Of a stretch of 64,000 nucleotides of DNA, positions 36,938 to 47,937 are shown one piece after another. The notes under the pieces are model-generated. The model searched no databases. It saw nothing but the letters and a program-made list of their open reading frames with translations, and was not told the DNA's origin. Origin of the DNA: Phanerochaete sordida (lineage: Eukaryota > Basidiomycota > Agaricomycetes > Polyporales > Phanerochaetaceae); NCBI GenBank assembly GCA_019973155.2, contig BPQB01000008.1, positions 310,001 to 374,000 on the forward strand, written 5' to 3'. Within the stretch, counting starts at the first letter, position 1, and each line of letters starts with the position of its first letter. Made by a program: the position numbers and the translations under genes.

Positions 36938-37653
36938 ATGTCCTCGCCCGCCCCGCCAGCATTCCCCCCGCCGAGCCTCGTCCCGCTCGTCGCGCGCATC
37001 GCCGCGCTGCTCACCGAGCGCAGGCAGACGGTCTGCGTCGCGGAGACCGCCGCGGGCGGGCTCGTCTCCGCCGCGCTGCTCGCGCGCCCCGGCGCGAGCG
37101 CGTACTACGCCGGTGGGCTCACCGTCTACACGCCCGCGTCGCGCATCGCGTACGCGGGCTTCGCGCCCGCGGACTTTGTCGACTACCGGTGCGTGTCGCA
37201 GCACTGCACGCGGCTGTGCCGCCGCCCGGGGAATGGTGGCGGGAGAATGGTGGCTGACGGCAGCTGGTCGCGCACAGGGGTCCGACGCCAGAGATAGTCG
37301 AGCGCCTCGCGATGCACACCCGCAGCACGCTCGGCGCGACGTATGCGCTCAGCGAGAGCGGCATCGCGGGCCCGACGGCTGGGCCGACGCGGACGCGGAC
37401 GTCGTGAGTGCCGTGCCTGCGGCCCTGGGCGCGCAAGCTCTGACTGAACTTTGCCTTTTGTTTTCTGTGACGTTTGCGGTGCAGGGGCTACGTGGCGCTC
37501 GCTGTTGCGACGGCGGACGGAGTCGTCAGCAAGGATCTGGAGACCGGGACTTTCGAGAGACAAACCAACATGGTGCTGTTCGCGGAGGAAGCACTGAAAT
37601 ACTTCTTGCAGGTGCTCGAGGGAGAGGTCACGGCGTTCCGAAAGACAACCTAG
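36938..37653 (+). CDS. CinA C-terminal domain protein (PncC-type NMN deamidase family), copy B
   Basis: Three exons. The start at 36938 gives MSSPAPPAFPPPSLVPLVAR, then TVCVAETAAGGLVSAALLAR, GASAYYAGGLTVYTPASR; second exon GPTPEIVERLAMHTRSTLG and YALSESGIAGPTAGP; third exon GYVALAVATADGVVSKDLET and NMVLFAEEALKYFLQVLEG, ending FRKTT with TAG at 37653. Domain blocks and intron positions equal those of copy A at 27418. The first intron starts at 37188-37189 within an Arg codon. The same frame is open upstream to an ATG at 36737 (MPKVLLLVLRPQQPSPRRTC), which would add 67 residues rich in Arg, Ser and Ala, a possible mitochondrial targeting sequence. Which start is used is not decided by sequence alone. 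Confidence 0.88.
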
Positions 37654-40600
37654 GCTGTGCACCGGTGTTGTGTTCATGCTCCGGGCTAGAAATAAATCGA
37701 TGCTTTGAAAGTGTGCGCTTGGTTCACAGCCAGCCGCAGTTGCTGCGAAATCTGCAAACGGATTCCTATCTCGCATGTTGCACGGATCGGGCACAAATGA
37801 ATCCCACATGTCAAGGCCAGTCTGTTGGGCTATGCTCCGAGAAAAAGCCAATCTGGATGTGGCGCACCTGGATCCCGGCGAGCGACCATGTGACATGCCA
37901 GCCGCCTCGGAGTCGCGCGTAGAGCTTTTGGTAGAGACAAGATGTTTAGTTCTCAGTAGCCAGGGTGTACGGAGCGTGGTAGAGAATCTTACAAATGCTG
38001 TCCCGATATACTGAGAGCGCGTATACTCCATCGCGCCATGGCAGCTAGCTGGCTGTCACCATTGCTCATCCTCGTCACGCGCCAAGGTGTGCGACGCCCG
38101 CTGCCTAGCCGCAAAATTTAGAAGGCCTCGGCGGCGCCGAACCTCGCGGATTGCACAACCTCACGACCCATTGGGGATCGTAAAGTCGCGCATATGCTTT
38201 GCGGGTTGCCACACCGTGTCTTAGGCTAAGGTTCGCATGGCCAAGGAGGCAACCTGCTTGGTCTATAGGAAGCATACACTCACCGTAACGTATGAAGGAC
38301 CTCTCCGTGAGTCACGGCAAGTGCGTAAAAAGGATACATTGATGCGCAGACAGGGACATGCACACCATACCAGGCTACAGTTGGGACACAGCTAGAAATG
38401 GTAGCGAGGCAACGACCACGAGCGAAGCGTCGCGCGTCGAGAGGAACGTCGGCGAGGTAGCATGGATGATGGGAGGGAGGTAATAATTAAGCGCGCATTT
38501 CTCCCTGCAAAGTGCAGGAAGAATTGCTAAGCGCGCGAGGCCACGCGATGACGTCACGTGAAAGCAGGCCGAATTCACATGCCACAACTTTCCCCGTAAA
38601 ATGCTGGAGAAGTTGACGACGCGCGTCGTCCGCGTCAGAGGGGGAGACCAACGCTCGCGCAGTCGAGCTCGAGCGTGCCCTCCGCGCTGTGCTCGCCGAC
38701 GACTTCTGGGTTGTCGCCGTCGGGAGAGCGCGACAGTGGCTGGAAAGCAGCGGTATGAACCGCACCTCGTTGGTCTCGAGTCGCGCGCAAGCGTGTCGCA
38801 GATTGAGCCGTTGGGGACGTCGTCGGCTCCAGTGACGACGCGGACGCGAAGCTCGCAAGGAGTCGAGCGACGTCGGGTTTTCTTACAGAGAGACTACGTG
38901 GACTCCGCCAGGCGCACAATAGCGGTGCCGGTGTTGTGTATATCGTGCTCTACGGTCGTGTCGGTGTTGTGGACGATGGGGTCGTGGTGGACGGAGCCAA
39001 CGTACGCGTCCGAGGTAGCGAGCGTTTATGGCAGTATTATGTAAGCGAGTCGAATCACCGAATGCCTCGCCTTTCTCCCATGTCCGAGGCACTTTGGGAG
39101 CAACACAGCCGCGAGTTTACCCAGCGGGCAGCGTAGCAACGATGGTGCTGACTCTCTAGAAGCCAGGAAGACTGGAAGCGAACCTGTTCGTGCTTGGGAA
39201 TGAGGAAGTGAGAGCAGGGATGGCCAAGGATGAGCCTCCTTGGGCTGCAGTTACCCAAAACTGGGCTCTCTAGAGCGGCAAGCTGCTGTGCAGAGTGACA
39301 GTGCAGTGCCCGAAATGAGACTCAGATCGGAACTTGAGCCTATCTGGAAACGGGCCCAACCATCGCGGATTTCAGAATCGGACCTTTGGCGGCGGTCCTA
39401 TGCGACGCGACGCGACAGGCGCGACTCGCGTCCGCGTCGTGCACGCGCGTCGGCAGGGCAATAAGCGAGCGGATGACCTCATACCCAACACGTTCTGCTT
39501 ATTTTAAGCATTTAACCTCGGCGCATCCGTTGTGTGACATCTTCGTTTATTTTCTGAGCGAAGACGTGCGTTGCAGTGCTGCTCTTGCTGGTCATGACTC
39601 GGCTGGAGTGCGAGACCCAGTTCGCGGCGCGACGGCCCGAGCATGCAGGCGAAGCAGATGTGATGGTCGACGCGCACCGACGTCGGAACATGAGCGTGCC
39701 GCCAGCGTGATTGGCATCGTCGTTCTGGTGATGAACGCTTCCTGAAACCGCGACGACGCGCGACCCGACGTTTTCTGGTCGTCGCTCGTAACCGTTACGC
39801 CTCCGAGCGCGTGCAAAATCTGGGGTAATTCGCGAGAAATAACCCTGTTACTCCTGCGCCGAAGACGAGTAGAAGCATCAGGAGGTGTACGGCAGGTCCC
39901 CTCGGAGGCAGCGAGAGCTTCTAGCAAGGCGGCAGATTTGACAAGAGGCTATGGAGAACCTATCCGAGTCGCGATAGCCTCGGTGAGCATATCGATTACG
40001 TGTAGATAGTGGCTGGATTGTTGAGGAGGGCGGCAGCTTGTTGTGAAGCTATTGAAGCGCGCGCAACTCGCGTTAGACTACCGAGGGCCACTGTAGGGGG
40101 GATCCGGAGTGCAGGATACTGACAACTGCGCTTTGAAGAGAGCAAGCCAATCGCAGAAGTGCTTGGCCGCAGGCTTCGTATCTTTTGCACAGCGCGGTCG
40201 CAGTAAAGCAAATCACAACGTTGATCCCCAGAACAGGAACGAGTTCTCAGCGAGGACAGGTCACAGATATGTGCCTGCTCGCTGTCGTGTCTCGGGGAGA
40301 GCGTATCTTGGGTTGTTGGCGACCCTCGCGCTCCCTCGCGGGGTAGATAGTGATAAGAGCAAAGCGAGATATCGAAAGCGTTGGCGGCGGCGTCGCGCCT
40401 GCGCAGACGCGTCCGGCGTTTGCCGGCAGTTCGGAAGCAGTGGTTTGCTCCGGCCTGAGCAAGCCTGAAGTCATGCACCTTCCGCTCACTTGACTCCACC
40501 ACGCACGCCCGCACACAGTCCTCTTCCTTCTGACCACCACCTCCTTCCCGGACATGCTCTGTTGACATCCCCGTCTCGCCCTCGAGGTCACTCAAAACTC

Positions 40601-41088
40601 TTTCACTCTCTATCTGGCTTCGAAAACGTCTGGTCTCGGATTTCGCGCCCTAAAGCGACCTATAACCCGCGTCGTGGACACCAATACACCTCTGCGGAGT
40701 TCCTGAGAGGCTGCGGCAGGATTCAACACCGGAACAAGGTGTGTAATCCGTTCCCCCTGGGCGAGAGCAGCCTGCCATGCGTCGGCGTGTCGGGGCCGCG
40801 CGACTCAACGCCAGGAAGTCATGGCGACGCTACAAGGATCACCGAGAGTCGTGTGCTCGTACGCCTGACTCGACGTCGTCCCTCGCTGCGGCACCCGAGG
40901 GCCGTGTCACACGGGAGGCCGGGGAGGTGGGGCCAGTGACCGGTTGTGCACCTGACGCCGTCGTGTAGCGCGGTCCGCACGAACGTTCGCTCATATCTCT
41001 TCGCTTGCGCGTTCCCGCACTGTGTGAACCTGCACGCTCACCCTTGCCTGCTGGATTTCAGGATTCGCAACTTACGCTCTGACCCGCA
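37654..41088. other. 3.4 kb gap without a supported gene; 3' part is the kinase leader
   Basis: Mixed AT- and GC-rich sequence. Open frames at 38601-39044 (+), 38635-38919 (-) and 39996-40595 (-) overlap on opposite strands and lack domains. A 16-nt perfect palindrome lies at 38615-38630. From about 40480 the plus strand becomes CT-rich, and an acceptor-like TTTCAG sits at about 41056, suggesting a leader intron of the kinase gene. No tRNA or transposon protein recognised. Confidence 0.45.
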
Positions 41089-43554
41089 ATGATCGAGAAC
41101 TGGAACTTCCATGGCTCGCACTCGCCTTTTGCCTCCTCCGCCTCTGGCTCCTCGCTGGGCGGACGCTCCCACCTGAGCATACTGTCGAGTCCCTCGTCAA
41201 TATCTTCGTCCTTGTCTGAGGTGCATCCCCATTCTCAAGCCCCTTCTCCTTCCCCCTCGGCCTCCAGTGGCAAGAAGACGAATGCCTTCTTTGCATCCCC
41301 CTTTTCCGACACAGGCTCTCCAGAGCCCGTCCCCCCTCCGCCACTGACCCGCTCGTCCTCCATCGCGTCGAGCTCTTCACAGCCGTCTACCCGCGAGCGA
41401 CCGGATGATGACACCGACACCACCCCGCGCCTGTCGTCTGCGGCGCCACCCAAGTCTGCCGGGTCTCTTACGGACTCGTTTTTCAGCGCTGCGTCTGCAG
41501 ACGCACATCCCACGCCTCCGCCAAGCCTTCGCTCCCTGGGAAGCGCGCCCACTTCTCCCGAGGCGTCTCCGCCGTCCTCGCCGCGGTCCGCTACGAAGCC
41601 TCGCCTACCCCCGCTCTCGCGCATCTTCCCCTCGCGCGCGCGGTACACGACCGTGGACTCGCTGCCCTCACGGCAGAGCTCGCTGCGCACGCACTCCCCT
41701 CTGCCAGACGCACATGCCTTCCAGTCGTTCGGACGTCGGGGCTTCGTCGACATTGAGCCGGAACCCGTCTTCCACGAAAGCCCGGACCGTATGTTCGCGC
41801 CGCCGTTACCTATAGTGTCTATGCCCGAAGATGAGGGACAAGCCAAGCCGAAATCGCTGCACGTCGTGATTCCACCCTCTGCTGATGCATCCAGTCTGCC
41901 GACCCCTATCTCCGTTAAGCATACGCCACCAGCCTCCAGTTCACCCGCGCCCCCGCTCAAAGTCGGGGACATCGTCACGGAAGCACCCGTCTCCGAGGTC
42001 GACGGGCACAGCGCCGCGGAGCACGATGGTGCGCTGCGGCTCGAGCTGGTGCGCACGCTCGGCCAGGGCGCGTTCAGCAGCGTCTGGCTCGCGCGCGACG
42101 TGAGCGGGCACATCGGCGGGCTCGAGGTCGTGCGCAAGAGCAGCCTCAAGCGCAGTCTGAGCAAGAGCTCAGCCCGTAAGGGCAGCCTCCGCCGGAAGAC
42201 GGGCTCGCTCCGGAAGAAGATCGAGGGCTCCGTCCCGAAGGTGCGCTTCGACGATGGGGAGAGCTTTGGACATGGCGAGCGGGTTGGAAGCGATGACAGC
42301 TTGAATGGATGGCTCAGGGAGGGCGAGGAGAGAGGGCGCTCTGAGGGCGAGCAAGGACGCTTGGTCGCACTGAAGATGACAGATCGTACGTTGTGCGATA
42401 GGGATGACAGGACGCGAGTGAGCTTCATACGTGAAGTGGAAGTGCTCAAGGTACGTACCACGCGCATATATGCGGCATTTGCTGACTTTTGGATAGCATA
42501 TATCGCACCCGTCAATCGTGTCGTATATCCATGCGTTCAGCACACCCGCCTACCATATCCTTGTGCTCGAGCACATAGGTGGCGGCGAGCTGTTTGACCT
42601 CGTTTCGAACCCCGAGCTCCACGCGCAGCTGGACGAACCTCTGCTCCGACGTATATTTGGCGAACTGGCCCGGGCCGTCGCTTGGATGCACGCGGTGGGG
42701 CTTGTTCATCGCGACATCAAGCTTGAAAGTACGCTTGTCCCATCTCTCTGATGAAAGCTATACTGATCGTTGGTGCAACCACAGATATCATGCTCACCCG
42801 TCCTGCGCTTTCCGATCCTTCAAATCCGTCCGCGCTTGTCAAACTCACCGACTTTGGCCTGTCAAGATTCATCGACCCAGCGAACCCTTTCCTGACGACG
42901 CGCTGCGGCTCGGAGTCGTATGCAGCTCCTGAACTTGTCACTGGTCGACCCTACGACGGGAGAGACACCGATTCGTGGGCGTGTGGCGTCGTCTTGTACG
43001 CTCTGGCGACGCGCCGGTTACCGTTCGACACCATAGACCCCCTACACGAGGAGAACATGCGCCATGAGGGGCGCGCCGATGCAGCGAAGCGGGTGCGAGG
43101 CCCACGGCGTGACGAGCGCGCCGAACGCAAGGCGCTCCTTATGCGCATCGCCAAGGGCGAGTACGCCTGGCCGGAGACGTCGCCGCCGACTTCCGATTTT
43201 CTACGCGGGACCGCACTGGCGCACAGTGACGGCGTCCGCCGTGTCGTCGGTCGCCTCCTCGTCCGCAATCCGCAGAAGCGCACACGGCTTGCGCATATCT
43301 GGGAGGACGAGTGGCTGCACGGGGAAGGTGCGCCGTCGGCACCTGCCCTCCCCGACAGCACCGTAGTTGGCTCTGCGGAGCCGCACACGCGTGACGACTC
43401 GAGCATCGTCAGCGACGGCACGGCGCCGGAGGCGTCGTACGAGACCGTCGATCCAGAGGAGGATCTCTGGGATGAAGACGAGGACGTCGTCGAAGGCGTC
43501 CTCGTTGACGAGCAAGACATCGGTCCAGACAGCGTCGCTCGCCAAGAACACTAG
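41089..43554 (+). CDS. Serine/threonine protein kinase (CAMK-like) with disordered N terminus and long N-lobe insertion
   Basis: Three exons. The start at 41089 reads MIENWNFHGSHSPFASSASG. Residues 1 to about 310 are Ser/Pro-rich and disordered. The kinase domain has the glycine loop LGQGAFSSVWLARD (from about residue 324), then about 95 residues of insertion rich in Ser, Lys and Arg, then VALKM with the catalytic lysine (about residue 429), HISHPSIVSYIHAFSTP after the first intron, LEHIGGGELFDLV, HRDIKLEN split by the second intron, LTDFGLSRF, and CGSESYAAPELVTGRPYDGR. All catalytic residues (K, HRD, DFG, APE) are present. The C-terminal tail is very acidic (DPEEDLWDEDEDVVEG). The GxE and APE wording and the GSE..AAPE loop fit the CAMK/Snf1-like group; a specific yeast ortholog cannot be assigned. 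The insertion contains KVRF (residues 384-387), an RVxF-type PP1-docking match. Confidence 0.88.
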
Positions 43555-44090
43555 GGTAACATGCCTATCCCCTCGCCACACCACCCGCATACTGCATCCA
43601 CCACCACCATCGCCAACATCTAGACGGCCCGCATATCCCCCCTTCCCCCTTCCCTGTACATCCTTCCGCACCTTCCGCCTTCCCCATAACGTTATTCGTG
43701 CTCCCATGTTTTGCCATCGCTGTCACCCTGTGCATCATCATCATCATCATACATCCACATACACACACATTCCATCCGTTCATCATCCGATTCCCGTCGC
43801 TCGCGTCGTTGTGTTTGTACCACCCCTATCTTATTCCGCGATCCAAATGGGAGAAAATTGTATATACATCCTGCCCCCTCCCATTGCTATCGTCCGTAGG
43901 CCCGCCCGAATTTTCGTTTGTGTGTGTGTCCGCTACTGTACAAGGCCGTTCCTGTAATGCGCTTCTTGTGGTTTCCTGAGAATATAGACAGTGTAGACTT
44001 CTTGACTGGGCTTTTTGTTTCTGCGCGCGACGTCAGAGCCCAATAGACTTTGTCGAAAGCAGCTGACAACGGACAACGGACCTTCGCTTG
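43555..44090. other. Convergent intergenic region
   Basis: 3' regions of the kinase (+) and the methyltransferase (-). Strongly C/T- and CA-rich on the plus strand, with a small microsatellite. Confidence 0.5.
43734..43751 (+). repeat. (CAT)6 microsatellite
   Basis: Six perfect CAT units in the kinase 3' region, followed by a CA-rich stretch. Confidence 0.9.
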
Positions 44091-44909
44091 CTAGACCTTG
44101 CAGATGATCTCGCCGTGCATCATCGTCAACCAGCCGTCTTGGTCTGCCTCCCAATTCCTCCAAGTCTGAGAGACCTGCTCGAGCTCCTCCTGGGTAGCAA
44201 AGCCGCCCTTGATCGCAGTGGGCGCGAAGTTCGAGTGCAGGGTCCGTTCGGCCCACACCCCGCCGAGCCAGGCGCGCTCCTCGGGGGTGTGGTACGTCCA
44301 GGTGCTCGCGCTGCACGTCACCTGCGCGGGATCGAAGCCCGCCTCGCGCGCCCACACATGCAGGAAGCGGCCCGCGTCGGGCGTGCCGCCGTTCCCGCGC
44401 GTGACGCGCAGGTAGAGGTCGAGCCAGCGGTCCATCGCGGGCGTGTCTGGGTACCAGCTCAGCGCGCGGAAGTCGACCTCGCGCACGGCGACGAGGCCGC
44501 CGGGGCGCGCGACGCGCCGCATCTCGCGCAGCGCGCGCACGGGGTCCGTGATATGCTGCAGCACCTGGTGCGCGTGCACGACGTCGAAGGACGCGTCCGC
44601 GTACGGCAGCGCGTGCACGTCGCCCGCCGCGAACGTGATGTTCGTCACACCCCGCGCCGCCGCCGCCTCGCGCGCGTGCGCGAGCACGTCCGCCGCGCTG
44701 TCGAGCGCCGTGACGTGCCCCTGCGGGACGCGCGCTGCGAAGTCCGCGCTGATTGTGCCCGGCCCGCAGCCGACGTCGAGGATCGCCATGTCGGGCTTCA
44801 GGTGCGGGAGCAGGTACGCGGCGGAGTTCGTCGCGGTGCGCGAGGTGTGCGACCGCAGGACAGGTGCGGTATGGCCGTGTGTGTAGACGGCTTCGCGTGT
44901 GGCTGCCAT
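44091..44909 (-). CDS. Class I SAM-dependent methyltransferase (UbiE/COQ5-like, Methyltransf_11)
   Basis: Single exon of 272 codons, unusual here because nearly every neighbour has introns. SAM motif I is ILDVGCGPGTISADFA (from about residue 43). Motif II-like VTALDSAADVLAHAR, then ITFAAGDVHALPYADASFDV (acidic motif), and the post-motif block VLQHITDPVRALREMRRVAR with PGGLVAVREVDF follow. The C-terminal half (PAMDRWLDLYLRVTRG, WLTMMHGEIICKV) is the usual cap of small-molecule fungal methyltransferases. Very high GC at third positions. The start at 44909 (MAATREAVYTHGHTAPVLRS) is followed closely by the RTATNSAAYL helix that precedes motif I in relatives. The substrate is unknown; it is not a convincing mitochondrial Coq5. 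Confidence 0.87.
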   Translation of the reverse strand: MAATREAVYTHGHTAPVLRSHTSRTATNSAAYLLPHLKPDMAILDVGCGPGTISADFAARVPQGHVTALDSAADVLAHAREAAAARGVTNITFAAGDVHALPYADASFDVVHAHQVLQHITDPVRALREMRRVARPGGLVAVREVDFRALSWYPDTPAMDRWLDLYLRVTRGNGGTPDAGRFLHVWAREAGFDPAQVTCSASTWTYHTPEERAWLGGVWAERTLHSNFAPTAIKGGFATQEELEQVSQTWRNWEADQDGWLTMMHGEIICKV

Positions 44910-45440
44910 GGCGAAACGAAGGTCTGCGACGCTGCGCGGCCGTGTCAGTCATAGAGGCTACAGAGGAGCAGAGCCGCATACTGCGTGTGGTAAGGAAGTA
45001 GTGAGGCCTCTTCGGTTGAGGTACTGGAGAGGATTGGACACCTGTGGGCTATATTTAATCGAGGTTCATCGAGTCATGGATCGTTCGGCCGAAGATATTG
45101 GGAGCAGGTTGTCTGATGCATGCGAGTGTCGCGGGAGTCGCGCCGTGCCCGTAAGATTCCTGACGCTGCAATATCGATGTGGAGCAATGACTCCCATGTT
45201 TCCTGTCTGAAATCAATGATTCGCCACAGCAAAAGAGGTAAGAGGCTCGCGGCGAGGACCTGCGAGTCGTCTTGTCGGCAGATGCCATCGCCGCATTTTC
45301 ACCGTGCCGATGGAAATTAAATGAAGAGTATATGTGGAAAAATCGTACCCTGAAGACGTCTGAGCGATAAGAGATTCTGCGCCTGTCGAATAAGTAAGAC
45401 TGCCTGCCTCCCGCAACTTTGAGATCGGAAAGGCTTTCGT
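44910..45440. other. Intergenic, promoter of the methyltransferase
   Basis: A TATA-like ATTAAATATAG (on the minus strand) lies at about 45050-45060, about 145 bp before the methyltransferase start. No gene seen. Confidence 0.4.
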
Positions 45441-46316
45441 TCAGCACAATCGCGACTCGCCGCGAATTCCAGCGCGATGGAGCCAAAACATTTCGTACGC
45501 TTCCGGCCCATCGTCAATTTTTGCTAGCGTCTTCAGGTCCTCATGTGCTGCGTTACCTTGAATCGCGAACATCTCTGTGCGATTTTCCAGGTCGAAGGCA
45601 ACAAATTGAAGCTGTGGGATCGTCCGCATGGCATGCTCCGCCTTGGGGGCGCAGTTGAGTGAACCGTTTTTTCACAGACTGAGAGTCCTCGATGGAATTC
45701 CTCGGTCGCGACACGAAAAGCGGGTAGACACGGCAGGCGTGTGTAGGAAGGTGAGGCCACGGAGATCCTCGAGAACATTGAGCTGAAGATGAGTTAGGAA
45801 GCTGGGATTGGTGAATACAGGGACAAGCTCACCACAACAGAGTCGAAAGGTTCATCATGCCTCTGACCACTGGTAATGTCATACTCGACACAAAGTCTGA
45901 TCCCGAGCAATGTGCTTGTCGCAGGAAATGCCTGAGTGAAGCGTGCATTGGAGAAAACTATGTCGAAATCGTCCGCGGTAAGATCTCTGAGCTTCGAGGC
46001 TCGCGCGAGGTCCGCCAAGAGCTCAGGTACGCCACCCGCAAAGTGTCGCGAAAGCCCACATATTCACAGCTGCGTCAGGTGCTGGAAGCCGTCATGCCTC
46101 CTTCCGAGCACGAGCTGACAAAAAAGAAAGGAAATGGCTATCATGGCGGCCGAGTGACACCGTGACGACTTGGCGTTCCGCATCTTCGGTTAGCTTGAAG
46201 GCTCGCGGGGCGTGCCGGAGCAGAGTGTGGCAAATGCGCGACATCTTGCTGGCACGACTGCGATTTGAACAGCACATGATGTCTCCGAGCACATCCCAAT
46301 TGAGCTGCATCCTCAA
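45441..46316 (-). pseudogene. Degenerate F-box gene, copy 3
   Basis: The N-terminal F-box is still readable: QLNWDVLGDIMCCSNR and KMSRICHTLLRHAPRAF, near-identical in layout to F-box copy 4 at 49748 (SLDWDTLLEIM, RMSRTCHTLLRHAP). After about 70 codons (HFLSFLSARARKEA) a stop occurs at 46092. Further down, an out-of-frame fragment (LADLARASKLRDLTADDFDI, 45794-46018) and a C-terminal fragment (IPQLQFVAFDLENRTEMFAI, 45441-45629) remain. The latter matches the position of LRLVALEADPWQDAELW in copy 4. The middle leucine-rich region found in the intact copies is largely missing, and no splicing restores one frame. I therefore call it a truncated pseudogene. The extent given is that of recognisable fragments. 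Confidence 0.62.
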
Positions 46317-47256
46317 AGTCGCAGCGGAGACGGTATTGAGTCAGTACACAGCAATTCGACGACGTCACCATGCGAGCTACTGACCGGATGCGTCAGCACA
46401 GAAGTTGATCTCGACGACGTTGGCGAGGGCTTGAATCCGACCGTGTTATCCAGAACATTTGTGGACATGTCCTCTCGATGATGTGGTTCGAGATTGAGCT
46501 GTAATAGCCGGATGCCAACAGTATGGACCGTCCATATGGGGTCCCATCTCGCCCACTGAGCACAAAGTTCCGCCATGAAATTCACTGCTGGTACTTCAAA
46601 GGTAAATCCTGAGTGCATGGTATACGGTCTAGGGCTATGAATATTTGTCTCCTTCCACACGGCAGCTTCTCTGTTTCACGAACTCCCTGTAGGAGGCGCA
46701 TGAGCACGCAGAAGACGAAGGTATATTCTACGCCCCCCTGTCGTAGCACCATCGTCCAAGCATAATAGAGTTCCGCTGCTCCTCTCAATTGAGCTCCAGC
46801 ATGAATTCAACCCGGCTAAGCCTGTTGAGGCTGATTCTAAGCAACCTATATTCGAAACTATCTAGTAAAGCTCTCAACGCTTTCCATGCTCGATACACTT
46901 ACTATGACCACGACGAATTGAAGGATCGGCCTAGCACAGTGCGGGCTATGCTCTCCGTACTAAAAACCGTGGACAAGAGCGTCCTGCTCAAGACGCTTAC
47001 GTCCATCAGGCGGACTCGGAGCGCCGTCGTGAATATCGCGGCCTATGATTGCCGTCACCAGCACCGAGGACGCTAGCCAAATGGCCAGCCCGCGATGCCA
47101 TCACTCGCCACCGCCTCTGTTCGTGGTGCGGGCACCACTTACAACACGAGGGCAAGTACCCCCTAATGTGCCCTGGATCCGCTCATATGCGGAGTCAGCG
47201 CCCTCATAAGAGCAGCCCCGCTGCACGCGAACGCTTCCTAATTTCTCTATCCAACC
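46317..47256. other. Intergenic, no supported gene
   Basis: Contains a plus-strand frame of 95 codons at 46789-47076 (MNSTRLSLLRLILSNLYSKL) that might be a small gene or leftover, and minus-strand frames at 46313-46788 without domains. Promoter of the secreted-protein copy B is expected near 47100-47250. Confidence 0.35.
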
Positions 47257-47937
47257 ATGAAGTCCGCCGTGCTCGCTGTCCTCGCCCTCGCCGGCCCCGT
47301 TCTCGCAACATCCTACCAGATAGCGTCTCCGCCAGATACGTTCAACGTCACCCTCCCCAACGATGTCGTCGCGCTCGGACAGAACGTGACGCTCCGCTGC
47401 AGCACGCCGATCCTGCCAGAAGGCGAGAGCATCACCGCCCTCGTTTACAACACGTCGATCACAGTGCGCATCCCAAACGGCACGATCGTCGACATCGGAG
47501 GCGTGAACTCGGGTGCTGGGTGCACGTCACCATTGAACGGCCGGGCGGCGGGCGGCTTCACCTTGGAGACTGACAAGATCAACCAGTCCGGCACGTAAGT
47601 CGACGTTGGTGCGACACGGTGGGAAGTTGCTGATGGGAGTAGGTACACCGTGATGTGGAACCAGACCTACGGGACGGTCCCGAACGTGAGCGACGCGAAC
47701 GCGACGACGTGCAACACCTTCAACCCGTTGTCGTACCAAACGTGGATACTCTCGTCAAAATTCACGGTCGTGATGGCAGATCCAAATGCCCCGACGCCTG
47801 CACTCACAGACACGGTGTTTACGCTCTCGCCAGCGCCGACGGGCAAGATCTTGGTGTCGAACGGGGCACAGGCCACGGCAATGAGTGTCGCGATGGTCAT
47901 CGGGGCCGTCGGGGTTGCTGTGCTCAGGCTACTCTGA
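47257..47937 (+). CDS. Secreted, probably GPI-anchored protein of unknown function, copy B
   Basis: Two exons, 47257-47594 and 47643-47937, 210 residues. The signal peptide is MKSAVLAVLALAGPVLATS. The mature part contains sequons NVTL, NDVVALGQNVTL, NTSI, NGTI, NQSG, NQTY and NATT. The cysteines (RCSTPI, GAGCTSP, TTCNTF) suggest disulfides. The C terminus reads ATAMSVAMVIGAVGVAVLRL, a GPI-type hydrophobic end. Shares with copy A at 24932 the signal-peptide wording, YQ.ASPPDT, PNDVV.LGQNVT, TYGT.P.VS.ANAT, TPALTD.VFTLSPAPTGKIL and the intron phase. It lies on the opposite strand to copy A. Family unknown. Confidence 0.85.

Noticed and set aside
36521..37204. 227-codon Arg/Gly-rich minus-strand frame
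   Set aside because: Antisense of CinA copy B and its upstream region, no domain.
38615..38630. 16-nt perfect palindrome
   Set aside because: About one palindrome of this length is expected by chance in 64 kb.
39996..40595. 199-codon minus-strand open frame
   Set aside because: No domain, no relatives recognised, ends in the CT-rich leader of the kinase; not supported as a gene.
41235..42515. 426-codon minus-strand open frame
   Set aside because: Exact antisense of the kinase gene; a shadow of its GC-biased codons.
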